A DNA stretch of 64,000 nucleotides from Iningainema tapete BLCC-T55. GTDB lineage: Bacteria > Cyanobacteriota > Cyanobacteriia > Cyanobacteriales > Nostocaceae. Below are positions 36,803 to 46,375 of the stretch, piece by piece. A model generated the notes under the pieces. It saw only the letters and a list, made by a program, of their open reading frames with translations. It had not been told where the DNA came from and searched no databases. Each line of letters starts with the position of its first letter. Position 1 is the stretch's first letter. Position numbers and translations under genes: made by a program. The stretch covers positions 248,001-312,000 of the forward strand of contig NZ_JACXAE010000086.1 of NCBI RefSeq assembly GCF_014698965.1. The letters run 5' to 3'.

Positions 36803-37912
36803 ATGAAAATAAAAAATATTGTGGTAACGGGAGAGTCACCGTATTTATTTCGGCATGAGTTTCTTTTTCAAGCAATGTCTTCTTATTGTGAAAACTTACA
36901 AATTATCCAAAGAAAACAGGAGTGGTATGAACAAAAAATGACAAGACGTTTACTGAAATACCTTTATGCTCTGCGGGTGTTTTCGGTGAGTAAAGCAGAT
37001 ACATTATTTCAAAAGAATCAACGAGAGTTTATTGCCAAATCACAAAGAATAGAGCAAGAAATTAGGCAAATGCCATCTCCTCCTGAATTGGTATTTCATA
37101 TTTTTAATACATATAGTCCAATTTGGAATAAATACGATATACCATACGTTGTCTATCTAGATTATACAATGGTTCTGTCTGAGAAAAAACAATTGCCCTG
37201 GGCTTACTTTATTAATCGTAGCGATCGCAATGGTTGGTTTGAGTGTGAACGTCAACTTTTTCAACGAGCTACCCATCTTTTTGCACAAAGTAATTGCGTC
37301 AAAACTTCTTTGTTACAAGATTATGGCATCGAGCCTAAAAAAGTAACTGTGGTTGGGGCTTCTGGAGATTTTCAAGCACCTTATGAGGGAGAAAAAAACT
37401 TTGGTAGTCAGCAAATATTATTTAACGGTTCCGACTTCAAAAGAAAGGGAGGAGATTTAGTTTTAGCTGCTTTTAAAAAGGTAAGACAGATACTTCCTGA
37501 AGCTAAATTAGTCATTATTGGCAGGAAGCTACCTTTTCATGAGGATGGTATTGATAATCCAGGACATATTTCTCGTTCACAACTACAAAATCTTTTTCTC
37601 AACACAGACTTAGTTCTAGCACCTGCTTATTGCGATCCTTTTCCTAGATTTGTGATGGAGGCAATGAATTATGGAATTCCTTGTATTGTCTCAGCTAATG
37701 ACGGAATGCCAGAAATTGTTGAACATAAAGTGAATGGGATTGTAATTGAACAACCAACATCTGAATTATTAGCTAACCAAATTGTCGATTTGATAAGTAA
37801 CCCTTCTGTATTAGCATCCATGTCTCAAGCAGCACGCTTTCAAGTGAGAACTAAACTTAACTGGAACAATATAGCCAACAATATAGTACAGGTATTGTCC
37901 ACTATTAAGTAA
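36803..37912 (+). CDS. Family 4 glycosyltransferase, second of a tandem pair
   Basis: 369 residues. Same layout as the previous gene: KNIVVTGESPYLFRHEFLFQAMS at the start, GSDFKRKGGDLVLAAF and DPFPRFVMEAMNYGIPCIVSANDGMPEIVEHKVNG in the donor half. The two clearly arose by tandem duplication and have since diverged most in the acceptor half (residues ~30-110). They may add the same or related sugars in succession. No signal or membrane span. Confidence 0.87.
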   Translation: MKIKNIVVTGESPYLFRHEFLFQAMSSYCENLQIIQRKQEWYEQKMTRRLLKYLYALRVFSVSKADTLFQKNQREFIAKSQRIEQEIRQMPSPPELVFHIFNTYSPIWNKYDIPYVVYLDYTMVLSEKKQLPWAYFINRSDRNGWFECERQLFQRATHLFAQSNCVKTSLLQDYGIEPKKVTVVGASGDFQAPYEGEKNFGSQQILFNGSDFKRKGGDLVLAAFKKVRQILPEAKLVIIGRKLPFHEDGIDNPGHISRSQLQNLFLNTDLVLAPAYCDPFPRFVMEAMNYGIPCIVSANDGMPEIVEHKVNGIVIEQPTSELLANQIVDLISNPSVLASMSQAARFQVRTKLNWNNIANNIVQVLSTIK

Positions 37913-37987
37913 AGCGTAGATGTAAGAACATACTTATTATTTAATTTTCTCGCCTCTTACCTCTGTGTACTCTTTAAAAGTGAAAAG

Positions 37988-39070
37988 ATGAAATTTAATA
38001 GTGAAATATACCAAAAAACAGCCCGACTGATTCACGTATTGCCTAAAGGTAGAGAAAAGGCAAGAAATATTTTGTTTTCGTGGTGGAACAGTTATCCTAG
38101 TTGGGATCCTTGGATTTTAAAAGATGGCGATGTCTACCGTCTCTTCTATTTGGTAGGACCAAGGGGATCTAACATTTGGTGGATACAAGGTAAGATATGT
38201 GGTGCAATTTCACATGATATGAAATTCTGGGAAGATATTGGAGTTTTACTTGATGTAAACCCAGATAATGCATGGGAGTCGGGAAGAATGCTAGCTGGCT
38301 GTACTCACAAAGAGGATGATATTTACTACCTCTTTTACTCAGCAGCAGGTGAGGGTGCAGAAATCATGAATGAAGGAATTGGTATAGCAACATCTGTGGA
38401 TGGGTTGCATTGGCAAAGATCCTTAACTAATCAACTTGTAAAACCAGATAATAACTATCGCTGGTACGGACGTTTCAAACGCCAAATGGGTGATGATGAA
38501 TACGATCATTATCAATGGCGCGATCCTTATGTCGTTAAGGATCATCAGACTGGAAAGTATTACATGTTCATCTGTGCTTATTTAAAGGAAGGAGGAGAGG
38601 GAAAATTTCGGGGATGTGTTGGGGTGGCGGTAGCAGACAAAATTACTGGACCTTACCAACTACTACCCCCGGCTGCTATACCTGTTATTGAAGGTACAAA
38701 TGAGTCACCTTACTATGAAATGGAAAGACCACAGGTGATTTATAAAAATGGTCAATATCATTTGTTTTTCTCCTGTTGGACTACCTGGTTAAACCCCAAA
38801 TGGATAGAGAAAGTCGGTAAAGATCAAATCACTGATTCATCTTTGTACTGGTATGTTTCTGATTGCATTACTGGTCCTTTTAAACCTGTGAGTGAAAAAC
38901 CAGTTGTTCAAGGTAGCGAGAAAACTGGAATGTATGGAACAAACTTTTTTCCTTCTCCGGATAATCCAGATGAATTCATAGCGTATGGATGGTATTACAA
39001 ACGAATGACATTAGCACTTTCACCGCTGCATCGAGTTTGCTGGAATAATCACTCTATATCAATTAATTAG
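37988..39070 (+). CDS. GH68-like five-bladed beta-propeller glycosidase, no signal peptide
   Basis: 360 residues. The three acidic signatures of clan GH-J/GH43 enzymes are present: D40 in SWDPWILKDG (nucleophile), D179 in WRDPYVVKD (stabiliser) and E246 in YEMERPQV (acid/base). The ERP form of the third motif is closest to GH68 levansucrase-type enzymes. There is no signal peptide, so it would act in the cytoplasm unless secreted otherwise. It lies within the polysaccharide locus, between glycosyltransferases, and may trim or transfer fructose or arabinose-type residues; the substrate is unknown. Confidence 0.75.
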   Translation: MKFNSEIYQKTARLIHVLPKGREKARNILFSWWNSYPSWDPWILKDGDVYRLFYLVGPRGSNIWWIQGKICGAISHDMKFWEDIGVLLDVNPDNAWESGRMLAGCTHKEDDIYYLFYSAAGEGAEIMNEGIGIATSVDGLHWQRSLTNQLVKPDNNYRWYGRFKRQMGDDEYDHYQWRDPYVVKDHQTGKYYMFICAYLKEGGEGKFRGCVGVAVADKITGPYQLLPPAAIPVIEGTNESPYYEMERPQVIYKNGQYHLFFSCWTTWLNPKWIEKVGKDQITDSSLYWYVSDCITGPFKPVSEKPVVQGSEKTGMYGTNFFPSPDNPDEFIAYGWYYKRMTLALSPLHRVCWNNHSISIN

Positions 39071-39084
39071 GATCAAAGTATAGT

Positions 39085-40236
39085 ATGTCTAAATCACCTG
39101 ATATTGCAATTTTTCTGCGTGAACTTTATGGCGGCGGAGCGGAAAGAACAATACTTAACTTAGCTGGAGCTTTCCTAAAACAAGATTTAAATGTTGATTT
39201 AGTGGTAGCTAGAGCAAAAGGCTCTTTTTTGGAGCGAGTTCCACCAGAAATTCGACTGGTAGATTTAAAATCTCAATGGGTACTAAACAGTCTTCCTAAG
39301 TTAGTGGAATACCTACGACGCGATCGCCCTACAACTCTGTTAGCTGCACTACATTACCCTTGCGAAATAGCTTTATGGGCAAAACGTCTGTCTGGGGTAT
39401 CGACAAGAGTAGTTGTATGCGAACAAAATACTCTTTCTGTCGAAGCGCAACGCATACCACAAATCTCCGTGCGTCTAACTCCCTTAGCGGCAAGGCTTTT
39501 CTATCCTTGGGCAGATGGTATTGTCGCTGTTTCTCATGGGGTAGCGCAAGATTTAGCCAACATAACTTACTTACCACAGAAGCGCATTCAAGTAATTCAT
39601 AATCCAGTAGTAGTTCCTGAGATATTTACCCGTGCTCAAGAGTCTGTAGATCATCCTTGGTTTCAGCCTGGAGAACCGCCTGTTATTTTAGCAGTAGGAA
39701 GATTATATCTACAAAAAGATTTCCCTACCCTCATCCGTGCATTTGCCCAAGTACGCCAATTGCTACCAGCAAGGTTGGTAATTTTGGGAGATGGACCAGA
39801 AAAACCACAACTCGAAACTTTAATACGTGAGTTGGGTTTAGACGAGGAGGTAGCGCTACTGGGTTTTGTACAAAATCCTTATGCTTACATGGCGCAAGCT
39901 AAGGTGTTTGTATTATCTTCTGCTTGGGAAGGTTTGCCTACTGTACTCATAGAAGCAATGGCTGTGGGAACTCCTGTTGTGTCTACAAACTGCCCAAGTG
40001 GTCCTAGTGAAATTCTTGCTGAGGGCAAGTATGGTTTGTTAACACCAGTCGGTGACAGTAAAGCTATGGCGCAAGCAATTTTAAGCGTATTATCTGGTAA
40101 TGCAAAGAGAGTTGATCCAAGTTGGCTGCACCAATTTTCTCTGGAAGCTTGTGCAGAAAAGTATTTGAATGTATTGGGTTTTAATTATTTAAATTCAGAT
40201 AACTGTTCCCAACTAGATACAGTCAAATTATCTTGA
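39085..40236 (+). CDS. Family 4 glycosyltransferase
   Basis: 383 residues. N-terminal acceptor motif FLRELYGGGAERTILNLAGAF, donor motif VILAVGRLYLQKDFPTLIRAFAQV and GLPTVLIEAMAVGTPVVSTNCPSGPSEIL. It is a retaining GT-B enzyme typical of capsule and O-antigen assembly and not closely related to the tandem pair upstream. Its last 52 bases overlap the end of the convergent polymerase gene. An AGGA ribosome site precedes the ATG. Confidence 0.9.
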   Translation: MSKSPDIAIFLRELYGGGAERTILNLAGAFLKQDLNVDLVVARAKGSFLERVPPEIRLVDLKSQWVLNSLPKLVEYLRRDRPTTLLAALHYPCEIALWAKRLSGVSTRVVVCEQNTLSVEAQRIPQISVRLTPLAARLFYPWADGIVAVSHGVAQDLANITYLPQKRIQVIHNPVVVPEIFTRAQESVDHPWFQPGEPPVILAVGRLYLQKDFPTLIRAFAQVRQLLPARLVILGDGPEKPQLETLIRELGLDEEVALLGFVQNPYAYMAQAKVFVLSSAWEGLPTVLIEAMAVGTPVVSTNCPSGPSEILAEGKYGLLTPVGDSKAMAQAILSVLSGNAKRVDPSWLHQFSLEACAEKYLNVLGFNYLNSDNCSQLDTVKLS

Positions 40237-41510
40237 TGTATTGTTTGAATAACTGTACCTAACCAGAGGAAAAAGAACCACATATATACTGCCATCCAAC
40301 TTAAAGGTGTGGCGTTCATCTGTAAATACAGTACAGCTAAGCAAGCAAATGCCCGTTTACTTAAAGTGTTACCCTGCACGGCGGGCGTATAGAAAAAGAA
40401 TAGTGTCAGTAGCAATGCTAACACAAAACAAACCATCCCGACTATTCCATGTAAATAAAGTACTGCAGCATATGTTGAAAAAGAACCAAGACTGATATAA
40501 ACATCTTCATATAAGTGAGCTTTACCTTGTATTACTCCCCAGCCCAACCAAAGTTTTTCTTGCCAAGCTTCAAGGGTTTTGCTCACAACTAATGCTCTTT
40601 CTGCTGATGAACTAGAGCGAGCACTATCAAATATTTCCAGTGGTTTATCTAATAATTGTCCTACTGATAGCCCTAGAAATGAACAGATTAAAAATGTCAA
40701 AGATGCTAACCAAAGATAAGTTTGACGCATTTTGGAACTTTGAAAACAGGCAACAATTAAAAGCGCTAGTGGTAAGCACATCCAAGCTAGACGACTAAAA
40801 CTAACTAGTAAACCACACAATGAACCAGCTAATGCCCAGTTACGCAAGCGATGATTTTTTTCATTAAGACAAATGAGAAAACATAATACAGAAGAAATTC
40901 CTAAAATTGGTGGATCTGGAGTGTAAAGTACTGTTCTTGGTAAAGGGATACCAAAAAATGACTGTATACTAGCAAGCACGATTTGCAAACTGGATTTATC
41001 TCCAGGAATTAAGCGTGCAAGTACAGGTGTATAAACTGCATTGCGAATCCCAATTACAAGTAAAAGCATTTGAATACCAGTATTGATTAAATAGCTAGTT
41101 GCCATCCAAGCAACTGCACGAGTGATTACAAATACTCGTACTTTTGTCCAAAATGGTAAGGCTAAGGAGGCAAAAATGAAGAAGTAACTTTTTAAGAAGG
41201 TGACTAAACCCGCAGCGGTTTCTTGTAAGGGGAAACCCATGCTGTAAAGTCCAAGTATTGCAGTCCAAAGCATTACCAGTGCCATGATTAACCAAGCCCA
41301 AATACAAGCTGGTAGTGAGGATTTAATCACGCGATCGAGACTGAAGGCAACTGCTAATAAAGTAATCACCACTGCTGGATATAACAGCGGTTGTATGCCT
41401 AAAAGCCACCAAACTGGTGTTAAAATTATTCCCCAATAAATCACTCTTTCGGTAGATGACAAATCACCTATTTGCAAATTTTTAGTGATGTTAATGAAAG
41501 CTTTAAACAT
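40185..41510 (-). CDS. O-antigen ligase/Wzy-like polymerase
   Basis: 441 residues with about 10-12 membrane segments and one large periplasmic loop with the Wzy/WaaL pattern (SARSSSSAERALVVSKTLEAWQEKLWLGWGVIQGKAHLYEDVYISLGSFSTYAAVLYLHG). It probably joins lipid-linked repeat units into polymer at the outer face of the plasma membrane. It is on the minus strand within an otherwise plus-strand run. Its 3' end overlaps the GT4 gene by 52 bases. Ligase versus polymerase cannot be told from sequence. Confidence 0.8.
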   Translation of the reverse strand: MFKAFINITKNLQIGDLSSTERVIYWGIILTPVWWLLGIQPLLYPAVVITLLAVAFSLDRVIKSSLPACIWAWLIMALVMLWTAILGLYSMGFPLQETAAGLVTFLKSYFFIFASLALPFWTKVRVFVITRAVAWMATSYLINTGIQMLLLVIGIRNAVYTPVLARLIPGDKSSLQIVLASIQSFFGIPLPRTVLYTPDPPILGISSVLCFLICLNEKNHRLRNWALAGSLCGLLVSFSRLAWMCLPLALLIVACFQSSKMRQTYLWLASLTFLICSFLGLSVGQLLDKPLEIFDSARSSSSAERALVVSKTLEAWQEKLWLGWGVIQGKAHLYEDVYISLGSFSTYAAVLYLHGIVGMVCFVLALLLTLFFFYTPAVQGNTLSKRAFACLAVLYLQMNATPLSWMAVYMWFFFLWLGTVIQTIHQDNLTVSSWEQLSEFK

Positions 41511-41619
41511 TCACGGTTATTTGGGATGTTACTTGTATTAAGTAAATATTTCCTACTTTTTTTAGCTTTATCAGTACTATTAGCAAGAAAGGCAAAAGGG
41601 TTTTATGTATATCAATATA

Positions 41620-41688
41620 GGGCTATTTCATTCTATACACGAACGCTAGGTCTATGTTTCCATGTTTCCATGTACTGAAGTTCTAGGC
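41620..41688. repeat. Second copy of the 3569-3672 repeat family, partial
   Basis: Carries GGGCTATTTCATTCTA and, 45 bases on, ACTGAAGTTCTAGGCT, as at 3569 and 3601. The palindromes are degenerate here. It lies in the divergent gap between the polymerase and chain-length genes. Confidence 0.6.
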
Positions 41689-41761
41689 TTGCGGAGATTT
41701 TCATACATTAGCAGACAGCAATTTTACATAATCAATTTTGTGATTTGATAAGGGAAATAAC

Positions 41762-43786
41762 ATGAATAGACTACTTGCAATTACGGCAAGACATTGGCAA
41801 TATCTACTAGGCTTAAATGTCATATTGATGACAGGCGCAGTTGCATCTGTAAAATATTCCCAAAAAGTATGGACTGCTACTACACAGTTTATTCTGCCTG
41901 ATTCTACTAGTAATTTAGATGCCAGTTTAGGAACTCTTGGTTCAATTAGAAACAGCGATCCCGGTTTTTCTGCTCAGGTTAATCCTTTGAAGATACAAGC
42001 ATCAATTCTTACTAGTGATGCTTTAATAGAACAGGTGCTAGCTTCCGATTTAGAGAAAAGCCAATTTAAGGGAATTGCTAGCTATAAAGGACTATTTAAG
42101 GTATCACCCCAAGAGCAGTCTACAATTATATCAGTGAGTGTGAGTGGTTCCTCACCAGAAATAGCGCGATCGCGTGCTCTAACACTCACCAGCGCTTATC
42201 AAAAACGCTTGAACGAACTACGACAAGCAAACTCCGAAGCACGGTTACAGTTTTCCCAAAAAGAACTACGTCTTGCCAAAGAAAGATTAACTGAAGCACA
42301 AACTAGACTAGCAGGTTTTAGGCAATCTACTGGTTTAGCAAACGTTGAAGAACAAACGAAAGGAATTGTCAGCACAATTAATACTTTAACTACTGCTAGA
42401 GCCACTGCTTTAGCACAAGCTGCTGCAAGTCAAAATCGCGCTCAAATAATATCACAACGCTTGAATCTTATGCCAACTCAGGCAGTACAATCTTTGAGTT
42501 TAGGTGAAAATCAAGACTACCAATTTGTACGCAACAAATTAGCTGAAGTGGAAGCTGCTTTGGTGCAAAAGCGTGCCACTTTGACAGAAAATCACCCACA
42601 GGTTCAAAGCCTGATTACTCAAAGTCAACAATTGCAAAGCTTACTTCAGGAGTATATCAATAGTGCAGGTAATGGTAATCGAATAGACACTACAGTAACT
42701 ACTGATGCACAAGGACGTTCCACTCTCATCCAACAATTGATCTTAGCAGATAGCGAAGCCACTGCCCAAAAACAACAAGCAGAAAAACTGGATAATCAGA
42801 TTCTACAACTTAACGCTACTTTAAAGTCTCTACCAGCAAGTCAGCAGAAACTTACAGACTTACAGCGACAAGTTGATGTTGCCGAAGGTGTTTATAAAGG
42901 CTTGGTAGCTCAAGTGCAGCAGAACAATATTGATGCCTTTAATGCTTATCCTAATGTACAGGTATTCGATCCTCCCAGGGTAGAACCAAAACCTACCAGT
43001 CCCAAAATGTCTTTAGCTTTAATCAATGCTGTTCTCGCATCCATTATTGGTAGCATTGCTCTATTGTTACTCTTAGAAAAGCGCAATCCACTATTAAGTC
43101 CAAAAGATTTAGAAGCAGTAAAATTCCGCTTTGTGGCACGAATTCCCAAGCTCAAGAATTCTACAATTCCTAGTCAACTAGGTCAAGAAAGAGAAATCGA
43201 GTTTCAACGGTTAGCATCAACAATTAGCTTACAACCACTAGAAAACCATCGCCTGTTAATTACCAGTGCCATGATGGGAGAAGGAAAAACCACTGTTACT
43301 ATAGGATTAGCTATAGCTTTAGTAGATTTGGGTTTTCGGGTACTGTTAGTAGATGGAGATGTACGACAGGCACAATTAAGCAAGCGCTTGGGTTTCTCTG
43401 TTGAATCAATCCCAAACTTACAATTAATGCCAATACAACCAAATCTTGATTTGTTACCTATGCCTCAACAAGGCACAAAAGTACAACTTTTGAGACGAGG
43501 ACGTTTTGAACAACTATTAGCTACAGCAGAGTCTACAAATAACTATGATTATGTTCTGATTGACAGCGCTCCTGTCAGTTTAACTAGTGAAACAGCCATG
43601 ATGGCTGCTCACGCTAATAACGTGTTATTTGTTGTTCGCCCTGGTGTGAGCCACAGTCATTCAGTGAATGAAAGTATTGAACAATTGATTCAGCACAAAG
43701 CCCAAATGTTGGCTTTGGTAGTTAATGGTGAGGAAACAAAAACTAAAACATATCCAAATCGTTTAAATACTTCTGTATTAGAGTAA
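41762..43786 (+). CDS. Polysaccharide chain-length regulator/BY-kinase (Wzc/GumC type)
   Basis: 674 residues. N-terminal Wzz domain between two membrane spans (LLGLNVILMTGAVASV near residue 20 and ALINAVLASIIGSIALLLLLE near 425), with a long coiled-coil (residues ~150-380). The cytoplasmic C-terminal half is a bacterial tyrosine-kinase domain: Walker A SAMMGEGKTT (~501-510), Walker A' VLLVDGDVR, Walker B YVLIDSAPV. The C-terminal tail has only one Tyr, not the usual cluster, so autophosphorylation may be limited. It controls chain length and export with an outer-membrane Wza-type channel, which is not in the window. Confidence 0.9.
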   Translation: MNRLLAITARHWQYLLGLNVILMTGAVASVKYSQKVWTATTQFILPDSTSNLDASLGTLGSIRNSDPGFSAQVNPLKIQASILTSDALIEQVLASDLEKSQFKGIASYKGLFKVSPQEQSTIISVSVSGSSPEIARSRALTLTSAYQKRLNELRQANSEARLQFSQKELRLAKERLTEAQTRLAGFRQSTGLANVEEQTKGIVSTINTLTTARATALAQAAASQNRAQIISQRLNLMPTQAVQSLSLGENQDYQFVRNKLAEVEAALVQKRATLTENHPQVQSLITQSQQLQSLLQEYINSAGNGNRIDTTVTTDAQGRSTLIQQLILADSEATAQKQQAEKLDNQILQLNATLKSLPASQQKLTDLQRQVDVAEGVYKGLVAQVQQNNIDAFNAYPNVQVFDPPRVEPKPTSPKMSLALINAVLASIIGSIALLLLLEKRNPLLSPKDLEAVKFRFVARIPKLKNSTIPSQLGQEREIEFQRLASTISLQPLENHRLLITSAMMGEGKTTVTIGLAIALVDLGFRVLLVDGDVRQAQLSKRLGFSVESIPNLQLMPIQPNLDLLPMPQQGTKVQLLRRGRFEQLLATAESTNNYDYVLIDSAPVSLTSETAMMAAHANNVLFVVRPGVSHSHSVNESIEQLIQHKAQMLALVVNGEETKTKTYPNRLNTSVLE

Positions 43787-43791
43787 TCTCT

Positions 43792-45126
43792 ATGCGTCGG
43801 CGGGACACAATTAAGTTAGCAGTATCTAGCTTTGCCTCTTTGAAGCTGATAGAAATGGGCTTCTCTACAGCGGCTTCAAATACTGCCAAGATTACCATAG
43901 ATTGGACAAGGTCACAAGCTCAAACTACTTCTTTTACCTTTGGCTCCAATGATTATGAAATAACTATTCCCGATCGCGCTGCTGATAAGATATATCAAAA
44001 GCGTCTCGCTGGATTAGGTGTTGGTTTAATTAGAGTTCATCATGCTGGATTGTGCGAGCGCTGGACTAATCCTCAAAAAAAAACTTGGGATGAGGCAAAA
44101 ATCAAAGCAGGTTATAATGTCTCTTATCCTCAACGACCAATCATCATCCAAAATATTCCTGGTTGGCCTATATGGATGAAGAATCAAAACGGTATACTTG
44201 ACGGTTCAGAACATGATAATTATGCCGCATTTTGTGCTGAACTAGTAAAAATCATCACTCGCCGTTTAGGTTTGCGACAAGTTACTTACTGGGAACCTTT
44301 TAATGAAAAAGATATGCTTTACCAAAAAGCAGGTAAGTTAGACGAGCTTTGGCAAATCTATAATAAAGTCGCAAAAGCAATGAAGGCAGTAAACCCCCAG
44401 ATTAAAGTGGGCGGTCCTGCCTTAAACTGGGGTGATACAGGTAAACTCGCGCCTTTTCTCCGAGCCTGTAGAGCAAATGTAGATTTTATTTCCTGGCATA
44501 GTTACGCTAGTGGTGATGCTCAAGAGCCTACACAAAAGTTAATGTCCCGTACATCTGATTATGCCCATCAGGTTTATGAGTTTCGCAAATTAGCTCGGCA
44601 ATATATTCCGCACCGAAAAGTGCCTTTGTTGTTGGGGGAATATAATATTAACTATTCTTGGGATTCTGGAGAAAATCGTCAAAATACCCACATTGGAGCA
44701 GTTTGGTTTGCTTCCGTGTTGAAACATCTGGCTGATGCGGGAATTGATATGGCGACTTCCTGGCATCTTAAGGATGGTATTTACGGTATGATTGATCCAC
44801 AAAATCATTTACGACAAGTTGCCATTGTCTTTTCCTGGGGAATTAAGTACTTGACAGGAAGAGTAATGTATGCATCAAGTACTCATCCTTTGATTGAAGC
44901 GATGGCAGTTCGTCAGAAAAATGGGAAGCGATCGCTCTTGCTGATTAATAAATCGAGCGATCGTACCCAAGTTCGCCTAGAGGCAAAAAATTTAACTACC
45001 AATAGCAACGTGTCGGTATTCTACCTTGATGGTAATGGTACTAGGACTAGCAAATTGGCGGCGATAGGGTTAAAAAACAAACCTCTTTCCTTGCCTCCCT
45101 ATTCTCTTGCCTTGCTGCGACTTTAA
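43792..45126 (+). CDS. GH39-like glycoside hydrolase with secretion signal
   Basis: 444 residues, five bases after the chain-length gene and thus co-transcribed. The N-terminus MRRRDTIKLAVSSFASLKLI resembles a twin-arginine/Sec signal. The (beta/alpha)8 domain shows the clan GH-A pattern: acid/base E172 in YWEPFNE and nucleophile E283 in LLLGEYN. A beta-sandwich of ~90 residues closes the protein, as in GH39 beta-xylosidases. It probably cuts or edits the polymer during export; similar glycosidases are common next to Wzc genes. The family number is my best judgement. Confidence 0.8.
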   Translation: MRRRDTIKLAVSSFASLKLIEMGFSTAASNTAKITIDWTRSQAQTTSFTFGSNDYEITIPDRAADKIYQKRLAGLGVGLIRVHHAGLCERWTNPQKKTWDEAKIKAGYNVSYPQRPIIIQNIPGWPIWMKNQNGILDGSEHDNYAAFCAELVKIITRRLGLRQVTYWEPFNEKDMLYQKAGKLDELWQIYNKVAKAMKAVNPQIKVGGPALNWGDTGKLAPFLRACRANVDFISWHSYASGDAQEPTQKLMSRTSDYAHQVYEFRKLARQYIPHRKVPLLLGEYNINYSWDSGENRQNTHIGAVWFASVLKHLADAGIDMATSWHLKDGIYGMIDPQNHLRQVAIVFSWGIKYLTGRVMYASSTHPLIEAMAVRQKNGKRSLLLINKSSDRTQVRLEAKNLTTNSNVSVFYLDGNGTRTSKLAAIGLKNKPLSLPPYSLALLRL

Positions 45127-45175
45127 AACTTCCGGATGCGCATGATCATTTAAGTATGAATTTTTGCCTATTTTT

Positions 45176-45204
45176 TTGCTAATGTAAGCTTTAGCACATA
45201 TAAT
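45176..45204 (+). promoter_or_regulatory. Candidate sigma-70-type promoter
   Basis: TTGCTA (45176-45181), 17-base spacer, TATAAT (45199-45204). It would start a transcript with a ~165-base leader before the GT2 gene; a CCACAT/ATGTGG hairpin (45237-45254) lies in this leader. Confidence 0.35.
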
Positions 45205-45376
45205 ACTGTAGGTAAAATACCACCTAGACATTAATTCCACATTATTCAATGTGGATATTGTGCTGGGTATTGAGTTTTTTATTGGTGTTTAACCAACATG
45301 TAGCAATTAATCTGTGAATTCGTTGATGAGTTTACAGAAGGGTAAATAATCTTTACTACTTAAATGCAGCAATAAT

Positions 45377-46339
45377 ATGCCATTGATATCTGTAATTATC
45401 CCCGTCTACAATGGTGAAAAAACTATTCGAGAAACAATCGAATCGGTTTTAAATCAAACATGGACTGACTTTGAAGTATTAGTGATCAATGACGGTTCAA
45501 AAGACTCGACTTTAAATATCGTTTCTAGTATAAAAGATTCCAGGTTAAGAGTATTTAATTATACTAATGCTGGTGTATCCGTCAGTCGCAACCGAGGAAT
45601 TGCCCAAGCTGCTGGCGAATACATATCCTTTATAGATGCTGATGATTTGTGGACTCCAGATAAGCTAGAAGCACAATTGAAGGCATTGCAAGCAAATCAT
45701 TCTGCGGCAGTTGCTTATAGCTGGGTAAATTACATTGATGAAAGGGGAGAATTTATTCGTTCTGGTCAACACAGAAATATGAATGGAGATTTATATGAAG
45801 AGTTTTTGCTTTACAATCTTTTAGAAAGCGGTTCTAATCCTCTCATCCGCAAGCAGGCTTTAACCGAAGTAGGTGGTTTTGATCAGGAATTAACACATGC
45901 TGAAGATTGGGATATGTGGTTACGTCTGGCGGCTCGTTATCATTTTGTAGTTGTTCCATTTCCCCAAATTTTATATCGCATATCTGCTAATTCAGCGACT
46001 GCTAATATTTTGAAAATGGAAATAGCCTCCTTGCGCATGATTGAAAAAACTTTTTATCAAGCTCCTACATCTTTACAGTATTTGAAGAAGAAGACCCTTG
46101 CTAATTTTTATTATTACCTGATCATTAAATCACTAGAGTCACCTAATAATCAGCAAAATGCTATTACTGCCTTGCGATATTTCTGGAGTGTCTTCAAAAA
46201 CAACCCTTCTGTGCTTTGGCAGCGCACTACATTGAAAATTTTATTGAAAATTTTTACTATCGCTACTCTACCTTTTCCTCAGTCTCTAGCGTTAATAAGT
46301 TCAGCGAAAAAGGTGCTTGTCAAGCCATCATCAAATTAG
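45377..46339 (+). CDS. Family 2 glycosyltransferase
   Basis: 320 residues. GT-A fold: ISVIIPVYNGEKTIRETIESVLNQT, VINDGSKDST, metal motif IDADDLWTPDKL and acceptor-side THAEDWDMWLRLA. It belongs to the same broad GT2 group as 33188-34141 but is not its close duplicate. It is separated from the upstream genes by a probable promoter, so it may be expressed independently. The stop codon is immediately followed by a GTAGAGACG palindrome. Confidence 0.88.
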   Translation: MPLISVIIPVYNGEKTIRETIESVLNQTWTDFEVLVINDGSKDSTLNIVSSIKDSRLRVFNYTNAGVSVSRNRGIAQAAGEYISFIDADDLWTPDKLEAQLKALQANHSAAVAYSWVNYIDERGEFIRSGQHRNMNGDLYEEFLLYNLLESGSNPLIRKQALTEVGGFDQELTHAEDWDMWLRLAARYHFVVVPFPQILYRISANSATANILKMEIASLRMIEKTFYQAPTSLQYLKKKTLANFYYYLIIKSLESPNNQQNAITALRYFWSVFKNNPSVLWQRTTLKILLKIFTIATLPFPQSLALISSAKKVLVKPSSN

Positions 46340-46366
46340 TAGAGACGTTAAATGTAACGTCTCTAC
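46339..46366. repeat. GTAGAGACG palindrome
   Basis: Arms GTAGAGACGTTA and complement around AATG, between the convergent GT2 and epimerase genes; possible bidirectional terminator. Confidence 0.75.
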
Positions 46367-46375
46367 ACGGAAAAT

